DNA from: Hoeflea sp. YIM 152468
GTDB taxonomy: Bacteria; Pseudomonadota; Alphaproteobacteria; Rhizobiales; Rhizobiaceae
DNA length: 64,000 nucleotides
NCBI RefSeq assembly: GCF_029210485.1
Contig: NZ_JARGET010000023.1
Coordinates: 62,001 to 126,000, forward strand
Direction: 5' to 3'
The first letter of the stretch is position 1; every line of letters begins with the position of its first letter. The notes beneath the pieces were generated by a model. It saw nothing but the letters and a program-made list of their open reading frames with translations. It was not told the DNA's origin and did no database searches. Shown in pieces: positions 25,950 through 34,451 of this stretch. A program made the position numbers and the translations under genes.

Positions 25950-26254
25950 GGCTGACTCACAAAATAATAATGATAACAGCACATCAGTAGCGAGCAGCAA
26001 GTTAACTATTGATGCATTTTCCAGGCGACTGTTCAGAAAATATACATTTTGCAACACTATCAGGTGGCATCCGGCACCCGTCCCAGCGTTCGATCCGGTG
26101 GTGCATCGGTCAGGCGATAGTCTTGTATGACGCAGCTTATGCGGGTATTTCTGAGCAGGTCTGCAGATGAACCTTATGGTGCCAAAGCTGTACGCTGCGA
26201 TCCTGCCGTTTGTTCTGCCGGTGAGAGGTGAGTGCAGGGTCTCATCCTGCCGTG

Positions 26255-27142
26255 CTAGGCGCGCTCCTGGTCCTGACCCCCATGATGGTGATGAACCGCG
26301 AGTTCACACGCGCGCGCGGGACGGTTCAGACCACCTTTTCTGACCCACGCAATGGTGCCGCGATAGGCCCGCTCGATCAGCGCGCGCGACGCGGTGAAAT
26401 CATAGGGGGAGACTGCAAGCGGGCAGAGTGTCGGCGCCAGGTAGACGCTCACGTCGGGTGGCATCGTCTCGATCTCGTGCATCAGTTGCCGGGCCACCAG
26501 CAGCGTCACCGCATGCAACATGCTGGCAATGGCGCCTTGCGGCGGTTTTTGCAGCGCACAGGCATAGCCGGTGGGCAGAACGACGATCCGGCGCGCGCCC
26601 AGCCCGGCCGCCACTCGCAAAGGCGTATTCGCCGCAATGGCGCCATCGATGAGCGGACGCCCGGCAATGACAACAGGAGGAAAGATACCGGGCACCGCCG
26701 AACTTGCGAGGATCGCCTCGACGACCGGTCCCTGCGAAAGCCTGACGCCAAAACCCTGGTGATCGGTTGACATGATATGCAGGGGCAGGCGGGCCTGTTC
26801 GATCCGATCAAAGGCAAGGTGAGCCTCGATCAGATGCCGAAGATTGGAAGGATCGACGATGCCGTTCGATCGCCCCAGCCCACCAATCAGCGTCGACAGC
26901 GAGAAGGGAAAAATGTCCGCCCGGCGCAGGCCGCACCAGATGTCAGCCAGTCGCCGCACGCCGGCGATATCGGGATCCCCGGCAAAATAGGCGGCATTGA
27001 GCGCCCCGACCGACGAGCCGATGACGAAGCTCGTGTCCAATCCGGCCTCGACCAGGGCCAGCAGCATCCCGACCTGGACGGCGCCGAGGCTGCCGCCACC
27101 GGCCAGCACCAGGGCGGTAGGTGCTTGAGGCGCCGCCCTCAT
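26255..27142 (-). CDS. Patatin-like phospholipase family protein
   Basis: A 295-residue cytosolic or membrane-associated lipid acyl hydrolase of the RssA/YlbK type. All catalytic elements are visible: the oxyanion loop GGGSLG at residues 15-20, the nucleophile Ser44 in GSSVG, and the dyad aspartate Asp166 in DGA. The fold otherwise matches bacterial patatins of about 300 residues. The C-terminus carries a His-rich tail (HHHHGGQDQ). Its ATG overlaps the stop of the preceding 69-codon gene by four bases, placing it last in a run with an ECF sigma factor and GTP cyclohydrolase, an unusual association. Confidence 0.9.
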   Translation of the reverse strand: MRAAPQAPTALVLAGGGSLGAVQVGMLLALVEAGLDTSFVIGSSVGALNAAYFAGDPDIAGVRRLADIWCGLRRADIFPFSLSTLIGGLGRSNGIVDPSNLRHLIEAHLAFDRIEQARLPLHIMSTDHQGFGVRLSQGPVVEAILASSAVPGIFPPVVIAGRPLIDGAIAANTPLRVAAGLGARRIVVLPTGYACALQKPPQGAIASMLHAVTLLVARQLMHEIETMPPDVSVYLAPTLCPLAVSPYDFTASRALIERAYRGTIAWVRKGGLNRPARACELAVHHHHGGQDQERA

Positions 27143-27348
27143 GCCGGCCCGGCGCGTCTCTGCGCCTCCTTCTGCGCCGCAAGTCCGGGTTCAATGGCGG
27201 CGACCCCGGGATCTTCGCCGGCGATCAGCGCGCGAAGCACGGTGGACCGGCTTCTCTGCCCGCGCAGCATCCGCCCACACCCGGAGCCAGGGAGCGCACT
27301 CACCCTGTCGGGATCGGCCGCCTTGTCGCGGGCGAGCGGTATGGCCAT
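27139..27348 (-). CDS. Small basic protein between sigma factor and patatin
   Basis: A 69-residue protein with no recognised domain. It is rich in Arg and Ala (LPGSGCGRMLRGQRSRSTVLRA) and ends in a likely helix (AAIEPGLAAQKEAQRR). Evidence that it is real: a GAGGAG ribosome binding site seven bases before ATG at 27348, a four-base ATGA overlap with the patatin start, and a 59-base gap to the sigma factor stop. An in-frame ATG at 27363 is possible. It lies where many ECF sigma genes have an anti-sigma gene, but it has no zinc-binding HxxxCxxC or membrane segment, so that role is only a speculation. Confidence 0.55.
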   Translation of the reverse strand: MAIPLARDKAADPDRVSALPGSGCGRMLRGQRSRSTVLRALIAGEDPGVAAIEPGLAAQKEAQRRAGPA

Positions 27349-27407
27349 GGCCTTTCTCCTCATGCCCTGTTCCGTGAGGGAGTGGACATGTTCACTCTCA
27401 TGCGCCG

Positions 27408-28121
27408 TTATGCCTGCGTGCACAGACCTTCCGCCCGGGCGCGCGCCATGACCCCCTCGACAATGCGATCGCAGCGCTCGCCCGCAAAGCTGAAGGCCTC
27501 GCCGAGGGCAAAATCCACCTCCTGCGCCAGGCCTTCGCGCAAGAGGGCCCGGGCCCGAAAATACCGCGTCCGCACGGTGGCTGCGGGAATGTCCAGGATG
27601 TCCGCCACTTCATCGACGCTCAACTCCTCGACCGCGCGCAGGATGAAGACACTGCGGAATATATCGGGCAGCCGGTCGATGCGCGCCTCGATGAGGGCGC
27701 GAACCTGCAACCGTTCGACGGATTGCTCCGGACCGCGATCCGACGGTTCGGTGAGCGCCGTCAGCGTGTGGTCATCGGATGACATCATGGCGGCCTCCAG
27801 GGGAATGATCTGGGCTTTCTTTCGACGCAGCCGACCCAGCGCCACGTTCACGGCGATCCGGACCAGCCAGGTCGACAGCTTGCTCTGGGCGCGAAAACTC
27901 GAGAGCGCGCGCCAGGCCTGCATCCAGGCTTCTTGAGCCACGTCTTCGGCTTCCTCGTCGCTGCGGACGATGCCTCGCGCCGTGCGAAACAGCAGCTGGT
28001 TGTGCCGGCGCATGATCGTCTCGAAAGCAACCCCGTCGCCTTGCGCAGCACGCTGCGCCAATTCCGCACCCGGGACATCTGCCGCGTAGAGTTCCGGAGC
28101 CTTGTAGTTGACATTCTGCAT
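27408..28121 (-). CDS. ECF-type RNA polymerase sigma factor
   Basis: A 237-residue sigma-70 family factor of the ECF group. Region 2 (about residues 30-98) contains DEEAEDVAQEAWMQAWRAL and FRAQSKLSTWLVRIAVN, the core-binding and -10 recognition parts. Region 4 (about 150-200) has LPDIFRSVFILRAVEELS and the helix-turn-helix VDEVADILDIPAATVRTRYFR. A C-terminal extension of about 30 residues includes FAGERCDRIVEGVM. CAGGAGG upstream supports the start. No recognisable anti-sigma gene is adjacent. It lies downstream of folE and upstream of a small protein and a patatin on the same strand. Confidence 0.93.
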   Translation of the reverse strand: MQNVNYKAPELYAADVPGAELAQRAAQGDGVAFETIMRRHNQLLFRTARGIVRSDEEAEDVAQEAWMQAWRALSSFRAQSKLSTWLVRIAVNVALGRLRRKKAQIIPLEAAMMSSDDHTLTALTEPSDRGPEQSVERLQVRALIEARIDRLPDIFRSVFILRAVEELSVDEVADILDIPAATVRTRYFRARALLREGLAQEVDFALGEAFSFAGERCDRIVEGVMARARAEGLCTQA

Positions 28122-28254
28122 TTATACCTCCTGTCGTTCGAGCCGTGCGATCGGCGCCGGCGCCGGCGCTGGCGTCTTGCCTCCAACAGCCGGATCCTCG
28201 GCTGTGAAATGCGCAAGCGGGCTGTCAAGGCCGCTGCTTGATCCCTCTGCCGCA

Positions 28255-28974
28255 TCATGGATGCCCTCGAGTGCGCAATTCAAGAAATTCACGTCGCAAG
28301 GAAGCGGTCTCCTGGAAGGCCCCGCGCATGATCGAGCTGGTCATCACCGGCTGGTCGTCCTTGATGCCGCGCCAATGCATGCAGGAATGATCCGCCTCCA
28401 TCACCACCGCCAGCCCATCGGGCCGGATTCGGCGTTCCAGCTCATCAGCCAACATGATCACCGCCTCCTCCTGGATTTGCGGTCGACTCATGATCCAGTC
28501 GCACAGACGGGCAAATTTTGACAGGCCGATCAGCTCCGCCTCGGCGTTCGGCAGGACGCCGATCCACACCCGGCCCATGATCGGGCAGAGATGATGCGAA
28601 CAGGCGCTGCGCACCGTGACCGGCCCAACGATCATCAATTCATTGAGCCGCGAGACGTTGGGGAAACTCGTGATCGATGGTGCTGGACGATAGCGCCCGG
28701 CAAACACCTCGTCGATGAACATCTTTGCCACGCGGCTGGCTGTCCCGGCGGTGTTGTGATCATTGTTTGTGTCGATCACCAGCGCATCGAGCACCGCGCG
28801 CATCCGGCTCTCGACTTCCAGACGCAGTTCATCCAGCTCGCTTTCCTCGATGAAGCCGGCAATGTTGTCATTGGCCCGGAACGCCTGGCCGGCTTGCCGC
28901 AGCCGTGCCCGGATCCGGTTCGATGCCGACGGTTGATCACAACCGCAAGCGGTTTCAGGTATGGTATTGAGCAC
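28255..28974 (-). CDS. folE: GTP cyclohydrolase I (divergent paralogue)
   Basis: Converts GTP to 7,8-dihydroneopterin triphosphate, the first step to tetrahydrofolate or other pterins. In this 239-residue protein the zinc ligands Cys125, His128 and Cys198 and the catalytic His127 are intact, as are IGLSK and RPQIQEE. The usual CEHH motif reads CSHH and is followed by CPIMGRVWIGVLP, so it is not a standard housekeeping FolE. A 40-residue N-terminal extension with ACGC precedes the fold. GTG at 28974 is the start, with AGGA eight bases upstream. It is 75 bases after a DUF2231 membrane protein and 133 bases before an ECF sigma gene. Confidence 0.88.
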   Translation of the reverse strand: MLNTIPETACGCDQPSASNRIRARLRQAGQAFRANDNIAGFIEESELDELRLEVESRMRAVLDALVIDTNNDHNTAGTASRVAKMFIDEVFAGRYRPAPSITSFPNVSRLNELMIVGPVTVRSACSHHLCPIMGRVWIGVLPNAEAELIGLSKFARLCDWIMSRPQIQEEAVIMLADELERRIRPDGLAVVMEADHSCMHWRGIKDDQPVMTSSIMRGAFQETASLRREFLELRTRGHP

Positions 28975-29049
28975 TTCAGAATTCCTGGTTGGTGAGTGTC
29001 AGGCGGGGGTGGCCGTTTGCTGTTTGCAGCCGGTGGTGGCAGGCCCGCC

Positions 29050-29469
29050 TCATTCAGCTCGGTCCGAACCGACGCCATAGCCATAAACCAGCCGTCCGCC
29101 GAACCATCCACCGACGCCCAGGGCGATGATTCCGACCCCATCGAGCAGGAGCGAGACCGTATCGGGCGCGAGCGGCTGCAGATGGTCCAGCCGCAAGAGC
29201 AGCCGCACCGCAAAGGCCATGAATGCAGTCAGCATCGCGCCCATGTGCAGCCAGGCAACCGTCATCGGGGCGCCCTCGGGCACGCGCGGCAATTCGACCA
29301 TGCCGGCCAGCATGGCAGGGACTGCCATCGCGCAACCGGTGGCGAGCAGTCCGCCTGACCAGCTCCAGGCCGCCTCTCCGAACCAGAGGCCAGTGAAATC
29401 GGCGACCACGGCAAGCGACCAGCAGGCCACCGGAAAATGCACGACTGCAGGATGCAACGGGTGCCGCAT
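29050..29469 (-). CDS. DUF2231 family membrane protein
   Basis: A 139-residue inner-membrane protein with four hydrophobic segments. The N-terminal MRHPLHPAVVHFPVACW matches the conserved HP-x-HFP start of the DUF2231 family, whose histidines may bind a metal or haem. The function of the family is unknown; members often lie next to cytochromes or cupredoxins. The start is four bases after the stop of the preceding 112-residue membrane protein, so the two are translationally linked and may form a complex. Confidence 0.82.
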   Translation of the reverse strand: MRHPLHPAVVHFPVACWSLAVVADFTGLWFGEAAWSWSGGLLATGCAMAVPAMLAGMVELPRVPEGAPMTVAWLHMGAMLTAFMAFAVRLLLRLDHLQPLAPDTVSLLLDGVGIIALGVGGWFGGRLVYGYGVGSDRAE

Positions 29470-29473
29470 GGCC

Positions 29474-29812
29474 TCAGACCACTTGGAACAGCAGGGTCAC
29501 GAACCCGATCACAGCCGCGCCCGCATGGATCACGACGGCAGCTTTGGGCGGCAGGCGTTTGCGCAGGTGAAACGAAGCAAGGAAAAACCCGCCCAGGGCG
29601 GCCACAAGCAGGATCACAAAGCCGACCAGGACAGTCTGCGACGCGGCGCCTTGCACCAATGCCGCGATCAGCAGGATCAGGCCGAGCGCGCCAAGCCCGG
29701 CGTGCAGGAGTGAAACGGCCCAGGGCGCCAGCTTGTCGCGCAGCACATGTGCGGCGAGATAAAGCCCTCCGAGTGCTGCAAATGCGAAGACAACAACAGC
29801 GTAGATGATCAT
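29474..29812 (-). CDS. Small four-helix membrane protein
   Basis: A 112-residue protein almost wholly made of four hydrophobic segments joined by short loops with His and Lys (AAHVLRDKL, ASFHLRKRL). I do not recognise the family. Two halves look like an internal repeat: both have a Gly-rich helix ending in FLA/YLA followed by a basic loop and a helix with LLHAG / VIHAG. A good ribosome binding site (GGAAGGA) precedes the ATG. It is the first gene of the run with DUF2231, folE, sigma factor and patatin. Confidence 0.75.
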   Translation of the reverse strand: MIIYAVVVFAFAALGGLYLAAHVLRDKLAPWAVSLLHAGLGALGLILLIAALVQGAASQTVLVGFVILLVAALGGFFLASFHLRKRLPPKAAVVIHAGAAVIGFVTLLFQVV

Positions 29813-30380
29813 ATCGGTTTCCTTCCGGTTTGTGGCTGGTATCCGCGAGCCCGGGCACGCGTATGTGCCCCTGATCGCTTTGCTTCACCCGCCAATCTGA
29901 CCATTCGATGCCGTGAGGGTGCATTGCGTTCCCACGAGCGGACAAAACCTTTTGAATTAGACCTGGAACAGGATCCCGCCTCAGTCGCCGGCGCGGACCG
30001 CGCAGACCGCGCAGATCCCTGTCGACCGGTCATGCCAAGAATCTGGCGCGGCAAAGCGGCGGCGCCGGCTTGCCCCTTGCCGGGGCCGGCGCTCTTTGCA
30101 AGCTTCCGGAGGGAGGGAGCCCGGGACCGGTAGGGGTGGGGCTGGGCGCCGGGTCGGGCCTGCACCACCACACCGCGGGCACAGAGACCATCTGGTCAGG
30201 AGAGCGCCATGCGAACACCTGCCCGGCGCAGCCGAACACCGTGCGACCCCGACGCAACACCTGCCGCGCCTGCGGGATTGCCAGAAAGGTGTGCGGTCGG
30301 AAATGTCTCTATCCCGGTTTAATGCCCGGGATCAGGCCAGCGACAAACTTCGCTGCTAAAATATTGAAAATATTGCCGTT
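29813..30380. other. Long intergenic region before tRNA-Ser
   Basis: About 570 bases without a supportable gene; a 203-codon plus-strand frame starting at 30070 is rejected because it runs through the tRNA gene. Several GC-rich inverted repeats are present: GCGCCGGC/GCCGGCGC (30062-30092), ATCCCGG/CCGGGAT (30311-30332) and CAGCGA/TCGCTG (30338-30355). The left end must hold the promoter of the 29.8 kb membrane-protein gene. No terminator with a T tract is clear. Confidence 0.4.
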
Positions 30381-30470
30381 TGGCGGAGGGGGTGGGATTC
30401 GAACCCACGGTACGGTCTCCCGCACGCCGGTTTTCAAGACCGGTGCCTTAAACCGCTCGGCCACCCCTCC
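30381..30470 (-). tRNA. tRNA-Ser (anticodon TGA)
   Basis: A 90-base tRNA read on the minus strand. The acceptor stem GGAGGGG pairs perfectly with CCCCTCC, the discriminator is G, and CCA is encoded. The anticodon loop is CTTGAAA with TGA, reading UCA and related serine codons. The T arm contains GGTTCGAATCC. A long variable arm (GCGTGCGGGAGACCGTACC region) is typical of serine tRNAs. Confidence 0.97.
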
Positions 30471-30739
30471 GGGCAATCTGGATCATCCTCGCTTGCACCC
30501 GGGCGCCCCATTCGGGGCAGGTGCGGATCGTGATCATTGCGGCTGGCGCGCTTTTAGCGCTGCCGCGCGCCTGCCGTCAACTGGTTTCGAGAACGTCGTA
30601 CGGGGGCAGCTTTGCCTGTGTCAGCGGGATGGCCCTGACCCGGCGCATCGCCGCTGCACACTCAATCCGGATTGCCAATGAACCATTTGCCAGCCGCAAC
30701 CGTAGAAGCAAGCATATGTCACACAGAGGGAGGCCGACA

Positions 30740-31135
30740 ATGGTCATCAAACACTCACCCCTTGGCCCTGTCGCAGCGTTGGCCCTGCTGGCGGCTTCCT
30801 TTCCGGCCGCGGCAGAACAATTGTCCGGCTCAGCGCTCATACATTTCGTATCCGGCAAGCGGGTCTATCTCGCGACACCGTTCGGCGGCGAGTTCCCGCT
30901 CAATTACAAAGCATCGGGCGTGGTGACAGGCGATGGATCGGCGCTGGGTCTCGGCAGGTTTCTCGCCCCCAGGGAAACCGGCAAGTGGTGGGTGCAGGAC
31001 GAAAACCTGTGTCAGCAATGGCCGACCTGGTATGACGGGCAGCCAAGCTGCTTCCAGATCACCAGGACCGGGGACCGGTCGCTCGACTGGGTGCGGGACG
31101 ATGGCCGCACAGGCAAGGCGCGCATCGAAGGCTGA
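30740..31135 (+). CDS. Secreted protein of unknown function
   Basis: A 131-residue exported protein. A Sec signal peptide (MVIKHSPLGPVAALALLAASFPAAA) ends with a signal peptidase I site before residue 26. The mature 106 residues contain a glycine- and aromatic-rich beta-type domain (GKRVYLATPFGGEFPLNYK) and two cysteines in ENLCQQWPTWYDGQPSCF, probably a disulfide. It is similar in style to small periplasmic proteins of rhizobia, but I cannot name the family with confidence. ATG at 30740 is chosen: AGGGAGG lies six bases upstream, and the long upstream in-frame extension lacks a signal peptide. Probably monocistronic. Confidence 0.75.
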   Translation: MVIKHSPLGPVAALALLAASFPAAAEQLSGSALIHFVSGKRVYLATPFGGEFPLNYKASGVVTGDGSALGLGRFLAPRETGKWWVQDENLCQQWPTWYDGQPSCFQITRTGDRSLDWVRDDGRTGKARIEG

Positions 31136-31267
31136 CATTTTACGAAAATTTTACCATGATGGCGACATTGCTCCTCGCGATCAGGGCAGCATCGCAATTT
31201 TGCCATCTTGCGCGGCGAATTAAACCTTAGATAAAGACATCAGACGCATTGATCGAAGGGGACGGCT

Positions 31268-32335
31268 TTGCAGGGGACTGACTGCCAGGCCATATTGGCG
31301 ACCGCCAGAGTATCGGATAGCGGTGTGGGACACAGAATTTCCTATCGAAACGGGGCAGGGCTGCGAACCGCCGTCTGCCTGGCATTGCTTGCCGTCCTGT
31401 CAGTGGGACTCGGCGGCTGTTCCTCGACGTCGAAATCGAAGGGCAAGTCGGCCGGTTCGCACATCAACACCAAAACCAAATTTTCGGTGGCGGAATATGG
31501 TGTGGCGGCAAGTCCGCGTTTGACCACGGCCAAACGCCCCAAGAAGGGTGGCGGCCGGTCGTTTGTCGGCAAGCCCTATCGGGTTCGGGGCAAGTGGTAC
31601 ACACCCAAGGAAGACCCCGACTATGACCGCGCCGGCCTTGCGTCCTGGTATGGTCCGAATTTTCATGGTCGGCTGACCGCCAATGGCGAGATCTACGATC
31701 AGTTTCATCTTTCAGCCGCGCACCCGACCTTTCCCTTGCCCAGCTATGCCAAGGTCACCAACAAGAAGAACGGCAACTCGGTGATTGTCCGGGTCAACGA
31801 CCGTGGCCCCTTTGCCCATGGCCGCATCATCGATGTTTCAAGCAAGGCAGCCGAGCTTCTGGCCATGAAGAATGACGGCGTGGCGGCCGTGCGCGTCGAA
31901 TATGTCGGCCGCGCGCCGGTCGAGGGCGATGACACGCGCTATCTTGTCGCCAGTTACCGGCCCGGCGGCTCGAGCGCGCCTGCGGAAGGCGTGATCGCTT
32001 CGGGCGTGATGATGGCGATGAACGCGGTTGACTCCGCACTGCCTGGCGTCGGCTCGAGCACCATGGCGCCGCCGGCAGCGCTCGGTCATGTTGCTCCGCC
32101 GGCGTTGCAGGCGGGGGCGACCACCTTGGCGGCGTTGCCGACCGAGGTTCCGGCCGGGTTTGTCCTGCCGTCGATCGGCCCGGTGCTGCCGGAGCGGCCT
32201 TCCTTCGGCGTCCCCGTGGCCGCAAATGCCGGCTCCGGGATGCGTGATCTCGGAATGGCGTTCTGGGGCGGTCGGGTCATCAGCAGCGCGGCTCCGTTTG
32301 AAGCCATCCTTGCCGGGAGCAGCGACCAGCGGTAA
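31268..32335 (+). CDS. rlpA: RlpA-type septal ring lytic transglycosylase (lipoprotein)
   Basis: A 355-residue outer-membrane lipoprotein that cleaves peptidoglycan glycan strands lacking stem peptides. A signal peptide ends in the lipobox LGGC, with Cys51 as the lipid site. The double-psi beta-barrel domain (about residues 120-215) has ASWYGPNFHGRLTANGE with the catalytic His and VRVNDRGPFAHGRIIDVS with the catalytic Asp. The long C-terminal part is low-complexity and lacks the SPOR domain of E. coli RlpA, so septal targeting would need another route. The start is TTG at 31268, supported by AAGGGG six bases upstream; GTG at 31325 is an alternative. Confidence 0.9.
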   Translation: MQGTDCQAILATARVSDSGVGHRISYRNGAGLRTAVCLALLAVLSVGLGGCSSTSKSKGKSAGSHINTKTKFSVAEYGVAASPRLTTAKRPKKGGGRSFVGKPYRVRGKWYTPKEDPDYDRAGLASWYGPNFHGRLTANGEIYDQFHLSAAHPTFPLPSYAKVTNKKNGNSVIVRVNDRGPFAHGRIIDVSSKAAELLAMKNDGVAAVRVEYVGRAPVEGDDTRYLVASYRPGGSSAPAEGVIASGVMMAMNAVDSALPGVGSSTMAPPAALGHVAPPALQAGATTLAALPTEVPAGFVLPSIGPVLPERPSFGVPVAANAGSGMRDLGMAFWGGRVISSAAPFEAILAGSSDQR

Positions 32336-32479
32336 ACGCCGCGCGCCGTGCAGACGGGCGGGTGTCGCTCCACCGGGCGGACGCTTCGCCATTGGTTGCA
32401 GGCGCACTTGTCTCAAACCATTGATTCGACACGGCAGGATTGCTAGGCTGGATTGTATTCCGGTTTTCTTTGTTGATGG

Positions 32480-33646
32480 ATGGCTCCAATGTCCCGGTCG
32501 GTCCTCGCCCGCCTGCTTTCCCTGTTGGTTCTGTTGATCAGCGTCTCGGCTTCGCCGTCCAGTGCGCAATTGTTCGAAACCCGGGCAAAACAGGCCTATC
32601 TTGTCGATGCGGACACCGGCACGGTGCTGTTCGCCAAGGATGAAAACGAGCTGGTGCCGCCGGCGTCGCTGGCCAAATTGATGACCATGGAAGTGGTGTT
32701 CAACGCCATCCGCTCCGGTCGGCTGACCCTTGACGATACATTCCAGGTGTCGGAAAACGCCTGGCGCACAGGCGGTGCGATTTCGCGCACGTCAACCATG
32801 TTTGCCGAGCTCAAATCCTCGATCCGTCTCGAGGACCTGATCAAGGGCGTCATCGTGCAGTCGGCCAATGACGGCTGTATCATCATTGCCGAGGGCATGG
32901 CGGGCTCGGAAGAGAACTTCGCCCGGCTGATGACCGAGCGCGCCCGCGAAATCGGCTTGACCCAATCTGTCTTCGGCAATTCCAGCGGGTTGCCGCATCC
33001 CGATTCCAGGGTGTCGATGAAGGATCTGGTGGTTCTGGCGCGGCACATCGAATCGACCTATCCGGAATTTTACCGCTATTACGCGATGAAGGAATTTTCC
33101 TGGAACGACATCAACCAGCGCAACCGCAACCCGTTGTTGAACATGGACATCGGCGTCGATGGGCTGAAAACCGGCTTCACCGAGGAATCGGGGTACGGCA
33201 TCGTGTCCTCGATCAAGCGCGACGGCAGGCGGCTGTTCCTGGCCATGAGCGGCATGACAAGCGAGCGCGAGCGCGCCGAGGAAGCGCGCAAGATGCTGGA
33301 ATGGGGCATCCGCGCTTTCGAAAAGAAGGCCCTGTTCGGCAAGGATGAAACCATCGGCGAGGTCAGCGTCTACGGCGGCAAGGCTGACGCCATCGTCAAG
33401 GCCAAGTCCCAGGTCGATATCTTGCTGCCGATCACCAATCCGGACCGGCTGTCAGCGCGAATCAGCTATCGCTGGCCGCTGCGCGCGCCGATCGAGGCCG
33501 GGGTTCAGGTCGGCGTTCTCAAGGTCTATATCGGCCAGACATTGTCGCAGGAGACGCCGCTTTTCGTCATGGAAGCCGTGGACAAAGGCCCATTGCACAT
33601 CCAGGCGCTCGATGCGCTGCTTGAACTGGCGCAATTTTGGCTTTAA
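32480..33646 (+). CDS. D-alanyl-D-alanine carboxypeptidase (PBP5/6 type)
   Basis: A 388-residue periplasmic low-molecular-mass penicillin-binding protein that trims the terminal D-Ala from peptidoglycan stems. A signal peptide ends at about ASPSSAQ. The three active-site motifs are in order: SxxK at Ser63-Lys66 (SLAK), SAN at residues 127-129 and KTG at residues 229-231. A C-terminal PBP5_C-like beta domain follows, ending in a short amphipathic helix ([12 protein letters not shown]) that can anchor the protein to the membrane. Starts at 32480 and 32489 are both possible. It begins a same-strand run with rlpA and tmk-holB. Confidence 0.93.
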   Translation: MAPMSRSVLARLLSLLVLLISVSASPSSAQLFETRAKQAYLVDADTGTVLFAKDENELVPPASLAKLMTMEVVFNAIRSGRLTLDDTFQVSENAWRTGGAISRTSTMFAELKSSIRLEDLIKGVIVQSANDGCIIIAEGMAGSEENFARLMTERAREIGLTQSVFGNSSGLPHPDSRVSMKDLVVLARHIESTYPEFYRYYAMKEFSWNDINQRNRNPLLNMDIGVDGLKTGFTEESGYGIVSSIKRDGRRLFLAMSGMTSERERAEEARKMLEWGIRAFEKKALFGKDETIGEVSVYGGKADAIVKAKSQVDILLPITNPDRLSARISYRWPLRAPIEAGVQVGVLKVYIGQTLSQETPLFVMEAVDKGPLHIQALDALLELAQFWL

Positions 33647-33770
33647 CCGCACCTCCCGGCGTTCAATTTCTGCCCGAATTGCTCTACACAGATATATCCC
33701 GGGTCCCCCGGAGACATTCACCAACAGCTCCAAGCCTATCTTGCGCTTGCTGGGACCGGGAAAACAGGAC

Positions 33771-34451
33771 GTGACGATCAAAAAAGGGCGTTTCATCACA
33801 TTCGAAGGCGGCGAGGGAGCCGGCAAGTCAACGCAGATCCATCGGCTGGCCAATGTCTTGCGGCGGCGCGGTCATGATGTGCTGGTAACGCGCGAGCCGG
33901 GTGGTTCGCTCGGCGCCGAAGCCGTCCGGCATGTGCTGCTTTCGGGTGCGGCAGAGGAGTTCGGTGTGCGGATGGAGGCGATGCTGTTTGCTGCCGCTCG
34001 AAGCGACCATATCGAGGAGGTGATCCGTCCTGCGATTGCTGAAGGCACCATCGTGCTGTGCGACCGGTTCATGGATTCAAGTCGGGTTTATCAGGGCATG
34101 ACCGGCAATCTGGAGCCGCATTTCATGCGCAATCTCGAACGGATCGCGATCAATGGCATGATGCCAGACCTCACGCTGGTCCTTGATCTTCCTGCGGAAA
34201 TCGGGATGCAGCGGGCCAGGGCGCGCCAGCAAAAGGACGCGGTTCCCGACCGCTTCGAAAAGGAGGAGCTGTCCACCCATGAGAAGCGGCGCGAAGCCTT
34301 CCTGGATCTGACGCGGGACGAGCCCGACCGGTGCAAGCGGATCGACGCCACGCAAAGCGAGGACACGGTGGCGCTGGCCATTCTGGTCGCGGTCGAACCG
34401 CTGCTGGACGACAGCGACGCCGCGGAGCCGGCCCAGAGCCGAAACCCATGA
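33771..34451 (+). CDS. tmk: Thymidylate kinase
   Basis: Phosphorylates dTMP to dTDP with ATP for DNA synthesis. In this 226-residue protein the P-loop GGEGAGKST lies at residues 13-21, the DR motif [13 protein letters not shown] is present, and the LID region contains [21 protein letters not shown] at 33771 is chosen because the protein then starts a few residues before FITFEGGEG, as in homologues; the much longer frame upstream overlaps the carboxypeptidase gene in another frame and is not coding. The stop overlaps the holB start by four bases (ATGA), a conserved tmk-holB coupling. Confidence 0.95.
   Translation: MTIKKGRFITFEGGEGAGKSTQIHRLANVLRRRGHDVLVTREPGGSLGAEAVRHVLLSGAAEEFGVRMEAMLFAAARSDHIEEVIRPAIAEGTIVLCDRFMDSSRVYQGMTGNLEPHFMRNLERIAINGMMPDLTLVLDLPAEIGMQRARARQQKDAVPDRFEKEELSTHEKRREAFLDLTRDEPDRCKRIDATQSEDTVALAILVAVEPLLDDSDAAEPAQSRNP

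Noticed and set aside
30070-30681. 203-codon plus-strand frame
   Set aside because: It runs through the tRNA-Ser gene and has the composition of a chance frame.
33345-33770. Long in-frame upstream extension of tmk
   Set aside because: It overlaps the carboxypeptidase gene in another frame and does not resemble any kinase N-terminus; GTG at 33771 fits homologues.
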